Positions 44,005-53,206 of a stretch of DNA of 64,000 bases are shown here, one piece after another. The stretch's first letter is position 1. Each line of letters opens with the position of its first letter. The translations under genes and the position numbers were made by a program. Under the pieces are notes generated by a model. The model saw nothing but the letters and a program-made list of their open reading frames with translations. It ran no database searches and was not told where the DNA came from. Source of the DNA: Hymenobacter sediminicola (GTDB lineage Bacteria; Bacteroidota; Bacteroidia; Cytophagales; Hymenobacteraceae); NCBI RefSeq assembly GCF_014250515.1, contig NZ_CP060202.1:4351501-4415500 (forward strand), read 5' to 3'.

Positions 44005-44964
44005 ATGCCCACCCCTCCCGCCCCGGCCATCACCTCTGCTCCTAACCTGCCACCTGTGGCGCCGCCCCCGCCGCAGCGCATTTCGGCGTCGGCGTGGGTG
44101 CTCCTGGTGGTGCTGGCTAGCATTTGGGGCACTTCGTTCATTCTGATGAAAAAGGGGCTGGTCGTGTTTTCGGCTATGGAGCTGGGCGCAGCACGAGTGA
44201 GCATTGCGGCGCTGCTGTTGCTGCCGTTTGCGCTCCGCAACGTGCGCCGCGTCGATTCCGGCCGCTACAAGTGGCTGCTGCTGAGCGGGGTGGTGGGCAC
44301 GTTTTTTCCGGCTTTCCTTTTTGCCTACGCCGAAACCAAGCTGGCCTCAGGCCTAGCCGGGGTGCTCAATGGCTTGACGGCCGTGTTTACGCTGGTGGTA
44401 GGTGCAGTGCTGTTCGGGCAGAAGCTCACCAGCCTGCGGGTACTGGGTATTGCGCTGGGCCTAGTGGGCACGGTGGTCCTGATGCTGCTGGGCGGCAGCG
44501 GCGGCGCGGCCACGCCCTCCGGCGAATCCAATGCCTGGTACGGGCTCTACATTGTGGCCGCCACCATCGGCTACGGCATCAGCGTGAACGTAATAAAGCA
44601 ACATTTGCACGGTCCTTCGCCGGTGGCTGTCACCAGTCTCACGTTGCTCAGCATCGGGCCGCTGGGGCTACTCTATCTGTTCGGCTTCTCCGATTTCACG
44701 CATAAGCTGGACACGGTGCCGGGCGCCTGGACGGCCCTCGGCTACATTGCCCTGCTAGCTACCATGAGCACCGCTGTGGCCATGGTACTCTTCAACAAGC
44801 TGATTCAGCAGAGCACCACGCTTTTCGCAGCCTCCAACACCTACCTCATTCCCATCGTGGCCCTCACCTGGGGCGTGCTCGATGGCGAGGCCTTCAATCT
44901 GTGGCACCTACTGGGCATGGTCATCATTTTGGCCGGCGTGTTCATCATCCACAGGGCAAAGTGA
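44005..44964 (+). CDS. EamA/DMT-family transporter
   Basis: The 319-residue membrane protein has ten predicted hydrophobic spans and two EamA repeats. The first repeat holds ASIWGTSFILMKKGLVVFSAMELGAARV (about residues 38-65), and the second follows about residue 175 with GYGISVNVIKQHLHG and ends in LTWGVLDGEAFNLWHLLGMVIILAGVFIIH. The family exports small metabolites such as amino acids. A Pro/Ala-rich N-terminal tail of about 30 residues precedes the first span. The substrate cannot be read from the sequence. Confidence 0.88.
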   Translation: MPTPPAPAITSAPNLPPVAPPPPQRISASAWVLLVVLASIWGTSFILMKKGLVVFSAMELGAARVSIAALLLLPFALRNVRRVDSGRYKWLLLSGVVGTFFPAFLFAYAETKLASGLAGVLNGLTAVFTLVVGAVLFGQKLTSLRVLGIALGLVGTVVLMLLGGSGGAATPSGESNAWYGLYIVAATIGYGISVNVIKQHLHGPSPVAVTSLTLLSIGPLGLLYLFGFSDFTHKLDTVPGAWTALGYIALLATMSTAVAMVLFNKLIQQSTTLFAASNTYLIPIVALTWGVLDGEAFNLWHLLGMVIILAGVFIIHRAK

Positions 44965-44985
44965 TGAGGTGGTGAGGGGATAAAG

Positions 44986-45080
44986 AACGTCATTCCGAGC
45001 CTGCGAGGAATCTCGCTAGTGTGGTAAAATACCACTACACCGTCAGCACGCGAGATTCCTCGCAGGCTCGGAATGACGTT
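44986..45080. repeat. 95-bp inverted-repeat element with 30-bp perfect arms
   Basis: The left arm (44986-45015) and right arm (45051-45080) are exact reverse complements, opening with AACGTCATTCCGAGCC. The 35-base loop itself contains a shorter inverted repeat around TACCACTA. It lies between the DMT transporter stop and the LpxR-like gene stop, so it is intergenic. Similar CGTCATTCCGAGC elements are, from memory, dispersed in Hymenobacter genomes; that is not shown by this window. Confidence 0.85.
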
Positions 45081-45106
45081 CTATCCTGCTATCCTCATCT
45101 TTCCAC

Positions 45107-46078
45107 TTAAAACCCCACTCGTACGCCGAACTGCACCCATTTGTGTGAGCGGGCGCCATTGAACTCAGGTGAAATCTGTACGGCAGACGCTTCTAGCCGC
45201 ACGCCCGCGTAGCCGAGCCCAAGGGTAGCCGTGCTGCGCGCCACCGTACGGCTGATAGCATTAGCGGGCAGCGTGTAGGGGTTGTCGGAGCGAAACAGGC
45301 CGCCCTGTAGAGTGGCATCGTAGCCGACGAGGCGGCCTTCCAGCTGGCCTTCGGCGTAGAGCTGCACGCGGCGCTGGCCGGCGCGAGAGGCCGGGCCACT
45401 CACGCCCAGGTTGTCGAAATACGGATTGAGCAGCCCGACCCGCAGGCGTGCGCCGGCACCGGCATAGGTATAAAGCGTGCCCAGCGAAGCATCAGCCGAG
45501 CCAATCAGCTCGGCTCCGCGGCCGACGGCCAGCAGCTGCTTTTCCGCACGGGCCGCATAGCCTAGCACTAGGTCGTTGCGGATTTGATAATCCCAGCCGC
45601 GGGGCGTGGGTGCATCCAGCCATTCGTGCAGTTTGGTTTGGAAGCCCTTTGCGCCGGCCGCCGGCCCCATAAAGCCCAAATTCAGCGCTGTCGTCAGGCG
45701 AAATTTGCGCGTCGGCTGGTTGGCCACCCGAAAAAAGTCGGCGTACCAATACGAAGCGTACGGCCGGTCACCGACCCGAATGAACGGGTCTTGAATGCGC
45801 AGTGGCGTAAAACCGTCGTAGCGCAACCGGATGCCGTGGTAGCGTATGCTGCCCGTCGGCACCGGGCCCAGGATGCGGTTTACGGGCGAATGGCGCAGGG
45901 CCGGCAGCACCAGCGTGAGCGTCTGGCCCTGCGTGAAGTAATAGTCGGTGCGAAAAAAGGCGTCGTTGGCAAACGTATAGTACACCAGCCGGTCTGGACT
46001 AGTTTGGGCACTATCGAGGCGCTGGGCGCAGGCGACACCGGTAATGAGGCAAAGGGCAGCAAGCAGAAAGACGCGCAT
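45107..46078 (-). CDS. LpxR-family lipid A deacylase-like outer membrane protein
   Basis: The 323-residue product has a signal peptide (MRVFLLAALCLITGVACAQ) and fits the LpxR/DUF2219 barrel family that removes a 3'-O-acyloxyacyl group from lipid A. The conserved Asn-Asp is in YYTFANDAFFRTDYYFTQG (near residues 38-40), the substrate-binding RPYASYWYADFF near 105, and the likely catalytic His is in KLHEWLDAPTPRGWDYQ near 150. It ends in a strand with terminal Phe (VGF). In Bacteroidota the true substrate is untested. It is convergent with the DMT gene across the inverted-repeat element. Confidence 0.82.
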   Translation of the reverse strand: MRVFLLAALCLITGVACAQRLDSAQTSPDRLVYYTFANDAFFRTDYYFTQGQTLTLVLPALRHSPVNRILGPVPTGSIRYHGIRLRYDGFTPLRIQDPFIRVGDRPYASYWYADFFRVANQPTRKFRLTTALNLGFMGPAAGAKGFQTKLHEWLDAPTPRGWDYQIRNDLVLGYAARAEKQLLAVGRGAELIGSADASLGTLYTYAGAGARLRVGLLNPYFDNLGVSGPASRAGQRRVQLYAEGQLEGRLVGYDATLQGGLFRSDNPYTLPANAISRTVARSTATLGLGYAGVRLEASAVQISPEFNGARSHKWVQFGVRVGF

Positions 46079-46364
46079 CAGCAGGAATACTTTTCGCTAC
46101 CTACGCACCAATCATCGGTATGGCTTTCCAGACGGTGCCCAGAAGCGCGTCGAAGCCAGCGAAGGACTGTTTCTCGGTCCACTAATGAGCTTCCAGGGAA
46201 CTAGCTGTCTGCTAGGCGGCTATGCGCTGGGCTTGCAGTTCCCGACCAGCCCATGTGGGCACTGCCCCCGCTAGGAGCAGCGTGAGCAGGATAGTTTCAT
46301 CGACTGAAAGCACGGCGGTCAGGTTTCAAATTCAATGCTTCTGCAACGCGGTGCACAAGCCCCG

Positions 46365-49300
46365 TTAAACTGGCTTCAATACTCCATTCACTTCCGCCAG
46401 CTCGCCGCGTTCCAGCAGGCCAGCCAGCACCGGTTCCAGCTGCTGACGCATTTCTTCGCTGAGGCGGGTAAAGCCAAGCAGGCGCACCGCCGGCAAAAAC
46501 ACGGCTTCGCGGGGCAGCGCAAATCTTTGCTCTACTACTGTACGCAGAGCGCGGGCCAACTCCTCGGGAGCCACGAAGCTAAACTTGCGCGACACGGCTG
46601 GCAACTGGCTCCGATTCCGAAGCGGGGGCTGTTGCATGGTATTGTCCCAAAGAAAATCACCTTCACGGCGCAGATGGCGCAGGTTTTGGGCTAGCAAGGC
46701 CGCATCTTGGCCGGTCTTGCGGATGCGGGCACCTACCTGCGTGGCGCCGCTGGCCTGCGCCAGCCGCCGGGTAGCTTCCTCGATATGCACCGGGCTTTCG
46801 ATGCGGACTACCTGGGCCAGCCACAGCGCCAACTGGCTCAGGCTGTGCTGGTGCAGTTCGCGGTGCGCTACGGCGGCCGGCAGCTGCGCCACCTGATAGG
46901 CTTCGGCTAAAGCCACAGACGCTGTGGGCGCTTCCTCCCGTTCTATTCCGGACGGGGATTTGGATACCGGAACCAGTATTTCTTCCGGCTCGTCGGCTTC
47001 ATCGAGTGCGGCGAGCCGGCGGGCTGCTTCAATGGCCTGCACAGCTCGCTCGGTTTCGGCGGCGGGGTTCCGGAACCAGTCAGTGCTCCAGATGCGGTGC
47101 AGGCGCCAGCCCACATTTTCCAGCACTTCCTGCCGCAGCCGGTCCCGGTCGCGGGCCGAGCGGGCGCTGTGATACATGGCTCCGTCGCACTCAATGCCCA
47201 GCACGTAGCGCCCCGGCTGGTCGGGGTCTACCACGGCCAAATCGATGTAGAAGCCCTGGGAGCCGATTTGGGGGCGCACCACGTAGCCGCGAGCTGTGAG
47301 GGCGCGGTGCACGGCTTCCTCAAACGGCGACTCCATGGCCCGGTCGGTTTCCTCATTCTGGTTCAGGCGGCCGTGCTGCGCGAAGCCCAGGAAGGTTTTG
47401 AGCGCCACCACGCCCTGGGCCTTAGTACGGCTCAGGTCCAGGTCGTCGGCGGTGAGGTTAGTGAAGACTTCGCAGCGCTGCTTAGCTCTGGTGATGAGCA
47501 CGTTGAGACGCCGCTCGCCGCCTTCGGCGTTCAGCGGACCAAAGCTCATGCTCAGGTAGCCTTCCCTGGTGCGGCCGTAACCGATGCTGATCAGGATGAC
47601 GTCTCGCTCATCACCCTGCACGTTTTCCAGGTTTTTTACGAAGAAGGGCTCGTGCGAATGGCGGTTGAAAAACTCCTCCGTTTCGGGGTGCTGGCGGCGC
47701 AGCTTTTCCAGCGCATCCTGGATGACCTGGCGCTGCGCCGTGCTAAAGGCCACTACCCCCAGGGTGAGGCGCGGCGTGGTGCGGGCATGGTGCAGCACGG
47801 CCTCGGCCACGGCCTGCGCCTCCTGCGGATTGGTACGCGTGGTGCCCCGCTCGTAGTGCGTATTGGGCAAATGGTGGTACATCAGCCCAAGCTGCTCCTG
47901 CCCACCGGGACTCGGGAAAACCACCAGCTTGTCGTCGTAAAACAAGTGGTTGGAGGCCGCAATCAGGCTTTGGTGCAGGCTGCGGTAGTGCCAGCGCAGC
48001 ATCCGCTCGGGCATCTGGCGGGCCTTACACAGCTCCAGAATACTCTGGATATCGGCCGTTACGTTTTCCTCATCGGCTTCTTCACCGGCCCCTGTGAGTG
48101 AATCGAAGAACGACGTAGGGGGCAGCTGCTTCGAGTCGCCGACTACCACCAGCTGCCGGCCGCGGGCAATAGCGCCCAGCGCCTCCACGGGCTTCACCTG
48201 GCTGGCTTCGTCAAACACCACCAAATCGAACTCTACGGCACCTGGCGGCAGGTAGCTGGCCACCGACAGCGGCGACATCATAAACACCGGCTTGATGGCC
48301 TGCACCGCCCGACCAGCCTGTTGCATGAGCTTGCGCAACGGCAAGTGGCGGGTTTTCTTGGCAAACTCATTACGCAACAGCAGCATCTGGCCGCCGGCCT
48401 GCTGATTAGGCAGCTGCCCGAAATGCTGCTGCATAGCCCGCACCCGGTTGTGGTAGAGCGAGTCACGGTCGGCCTGACGGAAGCGGGCGGCTATTTCCTC
48501 ATGGCCGGCACGCTCGAACTGGCGCAGGGCCGGATGCTGCTCGTAGGCTAGCTTCTGCAGAAACTCCAGCCACGTCTGGCGCACGGCCGCTACCAGATAG
48601 CGGGTAGCCGGCTCCCAGCGCTCAGCCAGCAACAGCAGTTCCGGTAGGCCATCGGCCTGCACGGCGGCGGCCACGTTGTTCCATTCGGTGGTGAGGCGCA
48701 AGGCGGGCAGGTCGGCGGCCCAAGCGGCAAGCGTGGCAAGCTGCGTGGCAAAGAGCTGAAACTGCAGGCGGCCATCGGGGCCAAACCGACGGGCTGCGTT
48801 AAGCTGCAGCACATCGGCCACGGTTTGCAGAGCGGTGCGGTGCCGGGTCAGGGTAGTTTCGAGGGCTGCCAGCAGCGGTGCCAAGATTTCGAGCTGTGGC
48901 TGGCGGGCCAGATAGTCGAGCAGCGCGGCGGGCAGCTCTTTGCGGCTGATGCGCTGGTGGGTGCGAGTCAGGTAGTCGTGCGTTTTCGTAAGAGCCGGCC
49001 ACTCCGAACGTACACCCTGCCACGCCGCCCCAAACAAACTGCTCATCTGGCTGCCGGCTTCCGTGAGCTGCTGCTCGTAGCGGGCCGTTTCATGGATGGC
49101 ATCGATGGTGGTGACTACGGAATCAACTTCAGCGGGCAGGGTCACGCGCCAGAGGCTTTGCAGGCGCTTTTTGGCGTTGCGGTAGTCACTGCTCAGGAAG
49201 TTCCACCACTTGTCGCCGTAGCTTAGGAAGGCGGCGCGCTCCAGAAGCAGCTGATGGTCCCAGGCTTCGGGCAGCAACATAGATTCGTGCTGCTGGCGCA

Positions 49301-51161
49301 GCCTAGTATGCGCGGCCCCCGCTTCCAGCAATTCGCTGATACGGCTGGCCTGTTCCAGCCAGGCTTTATCAGCCACGGAGGCCCCTTTCAGATTGGGGGC
49401 CAGCAGCGCGTGGCGGGCAGCGGGTAGCAGAGCTTCAGCAGCGGCGCGGTCGGAGGGCACGCGCTGGAAACCAAGCTGCCCGGCTAGGGTTTCGGCGGCG
49501 ACCTGCAGGGCAGCCACGGCTTCCTGAGCCTCGTGCAGGCGCTTTGCCAGCAGCTCTTGTTCAGCCGGCAGCAGCACGGTCAGTTCACTGCCCCAGAACA
49601 GCAGGTCTTTCGGCCTCCCGACTTTCTGCAAAGTGGCCTGCACGCGGGCCGCCAGCGTTTCGGCGTGGGCGGCATCGGCATCGGTCCACTCAGACAGATC
49701 GGGAATTACGAGTCGGGGCAGCTCCACCGTGCCGCGCACTTCATTCAGGCGGGCTAACTCGCCTACCACCTGCTGAGCGGTGCGGCGGCTGTGGCCTAGC
49801 GGGGCATTTACGGCCAGCGCATAATCGTTGAGGGCGGCGCGGTAGCGGGGCAGCTGCGCCACTTGGTCTTCTACCAGCGCGGCCATGGCCGGCCGGCCGA
49901 GGCTCAACGTCTGCTTCAGCTCGTCGTGCAGGGCTTTTTTGTTGGCTTTGTGGCTGTGCAGCTCCAGGCAGGCCACGCCTATGCCCAGGTTGTCAAGGCG
50001 TCGTTTCACCACTTCCAACGCGGCCATTTTTTCGGCTACGAACAGCACTTTTTTGCCGGCGCCAATGGCTTCAGCCAGCAGGTTGGCAATAGTCTGCGAC
50101 TTACCGGTGCCGGGCGGCCCCTGAATGACGAGGTTGCGGCCTTCGTGCACGGCCAGTAGCGCCAGCAGCTGCGAGCTGTCGGCGTCCAGCACCTGATGCA
50201 GCGTATGGGCCGGACTTTCGGTGTCGAGAAAGGCGGTGTCGCTGATGGTGGGCGGGGCATCTTGGAAGCCGTTATCGGTGCCCAGCAGCGCGGCAATGGC
50301 CGGATGGTCGAGCAGCGGGTTTTCAGCGGGCCAAAGCGCAGGATCCAGGTCGCGGTAGAGCATGAACTTCCCGAACGAAAAGAAGCCCAGCGCAATGCTG
50401 TCGGGCTGCACCTGCCAGCGCGGCCAGCCGGCCACGGTGCGGCTCACGGTGGCAAAATACTCGGCCGGGCGCAGGTCATCATCAGCTTCGGGCAAGGGCA
50501 ACGCTACCCCAAAACCGGTCCGCAGCTTCGCCTGCAACGAGAGGTTTCCTTCGGTTTCGGCGCCAGTGTGGCGCAGCCGAAACCGCTCAGCGGCGGTGCC
50601 GCGCTCCAGCAGCACGGGCACCAAAAGCAACGGGGCGTAGCGGGGCTCCTGACTGCTTTCGGCTTCGTACCAAACCAGCTGGCCCAGCGCTAGGTACAGG
50701 ATGTTTACGCCCTGCTCTTCCAAGCTGGTGCGGGCCGTGTAATACGTGTTGAGTAGCCGGCTTTCCAGCTTATTTGCCGGCTCATCAGTTTGCAGCCTAT
50801 TGTCTGTGAGCGGTGTTTGGTGCTCGGCTTCCGTTACGTCAGTTAGGGTCGGAATAGGGTCTGTTTCCGCTTTGCTTCGCTCTTCCTGTACTGCATTTAT
50901 GTCGGCGGATAAACCAGCCATGCCCTGGCTGGGCTCCGCTGGTTTTGCGGTGGTAGGCTGAGCATCCGGCGCGGCTTGGAAATACATGGGTTTGCCCTGC
51001 CGCACCAGCACCTCATACACCGCCGCCGACTGCTCGCGCACCACCCCGACGCCTCGTGCCGACGAGGGCCGGAAGTTGAGCAGCGGGTTGCGTAGTCCCA
51101 AATCCAGCAGTTCCCGGCGAGAGGCCTCTAGGCGAGTAGCAAGCGTGGAATCAGCAGCCAT
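46365..51161 (-). CDS. DUF4011-helicase-nuclease protein, Hhe-type phage-defence candidate
   Basis: The 1598-residue protein starts MAADSTLATRLEASRRELLD. Domains in order: DUF4011 (about 1-190, with LLDLGLRNPLLNFRPSSARG), superfamily 1 helicase with Walker A IQGPPGTGKSQTIANLL (near 350), long helical insert, Walker B VVFDEASQVKPVEALGA (near 985) then VVVGDSKQLPPTSFFDS, helicase motif NVLITRAKQRCEVF (near 1220), a Vsr/PD-(D/E)XK-like nuclease (about 1270-1375, YVVRPQIGSQGFYIDLAVVD then LGIECDGAMYHS) and a DUF3320-type C-terminus (about 1455-1598). I recall this DUF4011-helicase-Vsr layout as the single-gene antiviral system Hhe. No partner gene is seen. Confidence 0.87.
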   Translation of the reverse strand: MAADSTLATRLEASRRELLDLGLRNPLLNFRPSSARGVGVVREQSAAVYEVLVRQGKPMYFQAAPDAQPTTAKPAEPSQGMAGLSADINAVQEERSKAETDPIPTLTDVTEAEHQTPLTDNRLQTDEPANKLESRLLNTYYTARTSLEEQGVNILYLALGQLVWYEAESSQEPRYAPLLLVPVLLERGTAAERFRLRHTGAETEGNLSLQAKLRTGFGVALPLPEADDDLRPAEYFATVSRTVAGWPRWQVQPDSIALGFFSFGKFMLYRDLDPALWPAENPLLDHPAIAALLGTDNGFQDAPPTISDTAFLDTESPAHTLHQVLDADSSQLLALLAVHEGRNLVIQGPPGTGKSQTIANLLAEAIGAGKKVLFVAEKMAALEVVKRRLDNLGIGVACLELHSHKANKKALHDELKQTLSLGRPAMAALVEDQVAQLPRYRAALNDYALAVNAPLGHSRRTAQQVVGELARLNEVRGTVELPRLVIPDLSEWTDADAAHAETLAARVQATLQKVGRPKDLLFWGSELTVLLPAEQELLAKRLHEAQEAVAALQVAAETLAGQLGFQRVPSDRAAAEALLPAARHALLAPNLKGASVADKAWLEQASRISELLEAGAAHTRLRQQHESMLLPEAWDHQLLLERAAFLSYGDKWWNFLSSDYRNAKKRLQSLWRVTLPAEVDSVVTTIDAIHETARYEQQLTEAGSQMSSLFGAAWQGVRSEWPALTKTHDYLTRTHQRISRKELPAALLDYLARQPQLEILAPLLAALETTLTRHRTALQTVADVLQLNAARRFGPDGRLQFQLFATQLATLAAWAADLPALRLTTEWNNVAAAVQADGLPELLLLAERWEPATRYLVAAVRQTWLEFLQKLAYEQHPALRQFERAGHEEIAARFRQADRDSLYHNRVRAMQQHFGQLPNQQAGGQMLLLRNEFAKKTRHLPLRKLMQQAGRAVQAIKPVFMMSPLSVASYLPPGAVEFDLVVFDEASQVKPVEALGAIARGRQLVVVGDSKQLPPTSFFDSLTGAGEEADEENVTADIQSILELCKARQMPERMLRWHYRSLHQSLIAASNHLFYDDKLVVFPSPGGQEQLGLMYHHLPNTHYERGTTRTNPQEAQAVAEAVLHHARTTPRLTLGVVAFSTAQRQVIQDALEKLRRQHPETEEFFNRHSHEPFFVKNLENVQGDERDVILISIGYGRTREGYLSMSFGPLNAEGGERRLNVLITRAKQRCEVFTNLTADDLDLSRTKAQGVVALKTFLGFAQHGRLNQNEETDRAMESPFEEAVHRALTARGYVVRPQIGSQGFYIDLAVVDPDQPGRYVLGIECDGAMYHSARSARDRDRLRQEVLENVGWRLHRIWSTDWFRNPAAETERAVQAIEAARRLAALDEADEPEEILVPVSKSPSGIEREEAPTASVALAEAYQVAQLPAAVAHRELHQHSLSQLALWLAQVVRIESPVHIEEATRRLAQASGATQVGARIRKTGQDAALLAQNLRHLRREGDFLWDNTMQQPPLRNRSQLPAVSRKFSFVAPEELARALRTVVEQRFALPREAVFLPAVRLLGFTRLSEEMRQQLEPVLAGLLERGELAEVNGVLKPV

Positions 51162-51214
51162 GGCAATAGAAAGTAGGGCAGAAAAAGGCGGCGGGGGTTA
51201 CCGGCTTACACACC

Positions 51215-51245
51215 AAACCCGCCAGCCTTCTCAGGCGGCGGGTTT
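51215..51245 (-). terminator. Hairpin after the permease gene, weak terminator
   Basis: AAACCCGCC and GGCGGGTTT pair, with inner GCCT/AGGC. It lies 27 bp past the permease stop. The T-run on the minus strand is only three bases. Confidence 0.5.
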
Positions 51246-51271
51246 GGGAGAATAGTGAGTCAAATCAGAAT

Positions 51272-53032
51272 TTAGCGGCGCGCCGCGGCTTTTTTCAGGC
51301 CTAGCTTCGAGTGCTTGAAGCCGTAGTTGAAGTACAGCGCCAGCCCAATAATCAGCCAGCCGAAAAACAGCAGCCAGTTGTTGATGCCGAGCTGCGTCAT
51401 CAGGTAGAGGTTGGTGAGTAGACCCAGCGTAGGCAGCAGCGAGAGGTGCTTACGGAACGAATACCACGCCAGCAGCAGGCAAGCCACGAAAAACACTAGC
51501 ATCGGAATGTAGTGGCGGCCTTCTTCGTAGCCGCTGCTCAGGGCCTTGCGGAATTCTTCAATTCCAGCGGCATTATACACGAACAGTAGCACCGCCCCTA
51601 CCAGCAGCACCAGCGGCACCAGATACTGCCCATCAATGTAGGGCACTTTGAAGCGGGCATCGGACTTGCCGTGCGGATCAATCACCAGGATACCGCCGCA
51701 CACCAACGCAAAGGCAAACAGCGTCCCGATAGAGGTCAGATCAATCACCAGATCCATGTTCAGCAACATGGCCGGTACGCCCACAAAAAAGCCCGTGACA
51801 ATGGTGCTGAACGAAGGCGTATGGAACCGTGGGTGCACTTTGGCAAACACCGGGGGCAGCAGTCCGTCGCGGCTCATGGTCATCCAGATGCGAGGCTGGC
51901 CGATCTGGAATACCAGCAGCACCGAGGCCATGGCGAAGATGGCCGAAACCGCCACCACGCCCGCCAGCCAGTTGAGGCCCACTTTCTGGAATACAAACGC
52001 CAGCGGGTCGCCGACGCCCAGCTCCGTGTAGCTCACCATACCCGTGAGTACCAGCGTGATAATAACGTAGAGAACCGTGCAAATAATGAGGGCATAAATC
52101 ATGGCGCGGGGCAGGTCGCGCTGCGGATTTTTGCATTCCTCGGCCGTGGTGCTGATGGCGTCGAAGCCGATGTAGGCGAAGAACACTGCCGACACGCCTT
52201 TGAGCACGCCACCCACGCCATTAGGAGCAAACGGGCTCCAGTTGTCGGGGTTGATGTAGAATACGCCCACGCCGATAACTGTGGCCACCACAATCAACTT
52301 CAACAATACCAGCAGGTTGGAGGCGTTCTTGGATTCCTTGATGCCGATATACACCACAGCCGTAATGAGCAGGGTGATAAGGCCAGCGGGCAAATCGATG
52401 ACCAGACGCAGGCCGCCGAACAGCTCCGGCGCGGTGTTCCAGGCCTTGTATCCTTCCAGTTGCGCCGCCGAGGCTTCGGCCAGCGGCTTGCCGGCCTGCA
52501 TCAACTCCAGCACTTCATTGTAGTATTTGTGCGCGCTCTGCATGCCCATCGTGAGCCAGACCGGCACCGTAACGCCCATGCCACTCAGCAGCCCGGTAAA
52601 GTAGTCAGACCACGAAATAGCCACCACAATGTTGCCGACAGCATATTCCATGATCAGGGCCCAGCCAATAATCCAGGCGGCCAGTTCTCCGAAGGAGGCG
52701 TAGGCGTAGGTGTAGGCCGAACCGCTGACGGGAATAGTGGCCGCAAACTGCGCGTAGCACAGCGCCGAAAACGCGCAGGCAATGGCCGTAAACACAAATA
52801 GCAGCGACACGGCCGGCCCGCCATCGTACGAGGCATTGCCGATGGTGCTGAAAATACCGGCCCCGATAACGGCCGCAATACCCAGCGCCGTCAGGTCGCG
52901 GACGGTGAGGTGGCGCTCTAGGCCGCCGTGGCTGTGGCCTTCGGCGTCGGCGGGCGGGTTGTGCAGGATGTCGTTGAGGCTTTTGCGGCGAAACAGACCG
53001 CTGAGGCGTGAGGGAGGAAGCGGAGTAGACAA
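51272..53032 (-). CDS. APC-family amino acid permease
   Basis: The 586-residue membrane protein has about 13 hydrophobic spans in the cationic-amino-acid-transporter layout of the APC superfamily. TALGIAAVIGAGIFSTIG (near residues 50-67) is the first-helix substrate motif (G-A-G-I-F), followed by SGSAYTYAYASFGELAAW and the GFDAISTTAEECKNPQRDLP segment (near 295-315). The C-terminal region has two extra spans and a basic tail (KHSKLGLKKAAARR). Substrate is probably a cationic or neutral amino acid. A terminator-like hairpin follows at 51215, and the start is at 53032 with upstream TATCTTTT resembling a -7 box. Confidence 0.9.
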   Translation of the reverse strand: MSTPLPPSRLSGLFRRKSLNDILHNPPADAEGHSHGGLERHLTVRDLTALGIAAVIGAGIFSTIGNASYDGGPAVSLLFVFTAIACAFSALCYAQFAATIPVSGSAYTYAYASFGELAAWIIGWALIMEYAVGNIVVAISWSDYFTGLLSGMGVTVPVWLTMGMQSAHKYYNEVLELMQAGKPLAEASAAQLEGYKAWNTAPELFGGLRLVIDLPAGLITLLITAVVYIGIKESKNASNLLVLLKLIVVATVIGVGVFYINPDNWSPFAPNGVGGVLKGVSAVFFAYIGFDAISTTAEECKNPQRDLPRAMIYALIICTVLYVIITLVLTGMVSYTELGVGDPLAFVFQKVGLNWLAGVVAVSAIFAMASVLLVFQIGQPRIWMTMSRDGLLPPVFAKVHPRFHTPSFSTIVTGFFVGVPAMLLNMDLVIDLTSIGTLFAFALVCGGILVIDPHGKSDARFKVPYIDGQYLVPLVLLVGAVLLFVYNAAGIEEFRKALSSGYEEGRHYIPMLVFFVACLLLAWYSFRKHLSLLPTLGLLTNLYLMTQLGINNWLLFFGWLIIGLALYFNYGFKHSKLGLKKAAARR

Positions 53033-53206
53033 AATCAGCTAGCGAGAGAGGTTAAGGGGCAAAAGATACAGAATAATGCGGCTAGGCTGCTTTCTGGCTT
53101 TGCAATGATGCATCTTGGTATCGTGGCCCGGTTTTCGGTAGCTTTCCTTCTCTGAATGCGTAAACGGTTGTAGCCGCTTCACTTTTTCTCCCTTTTTCAC
53201 TTTCCC

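Noticed and set aside
46079..46364. Short plus-strand frame near 46044-46274
   Set aside because: It overlaps the LpxR-type gene start and has no composition or start context of a real gene; the 286-bp interval holds nothing I can support.
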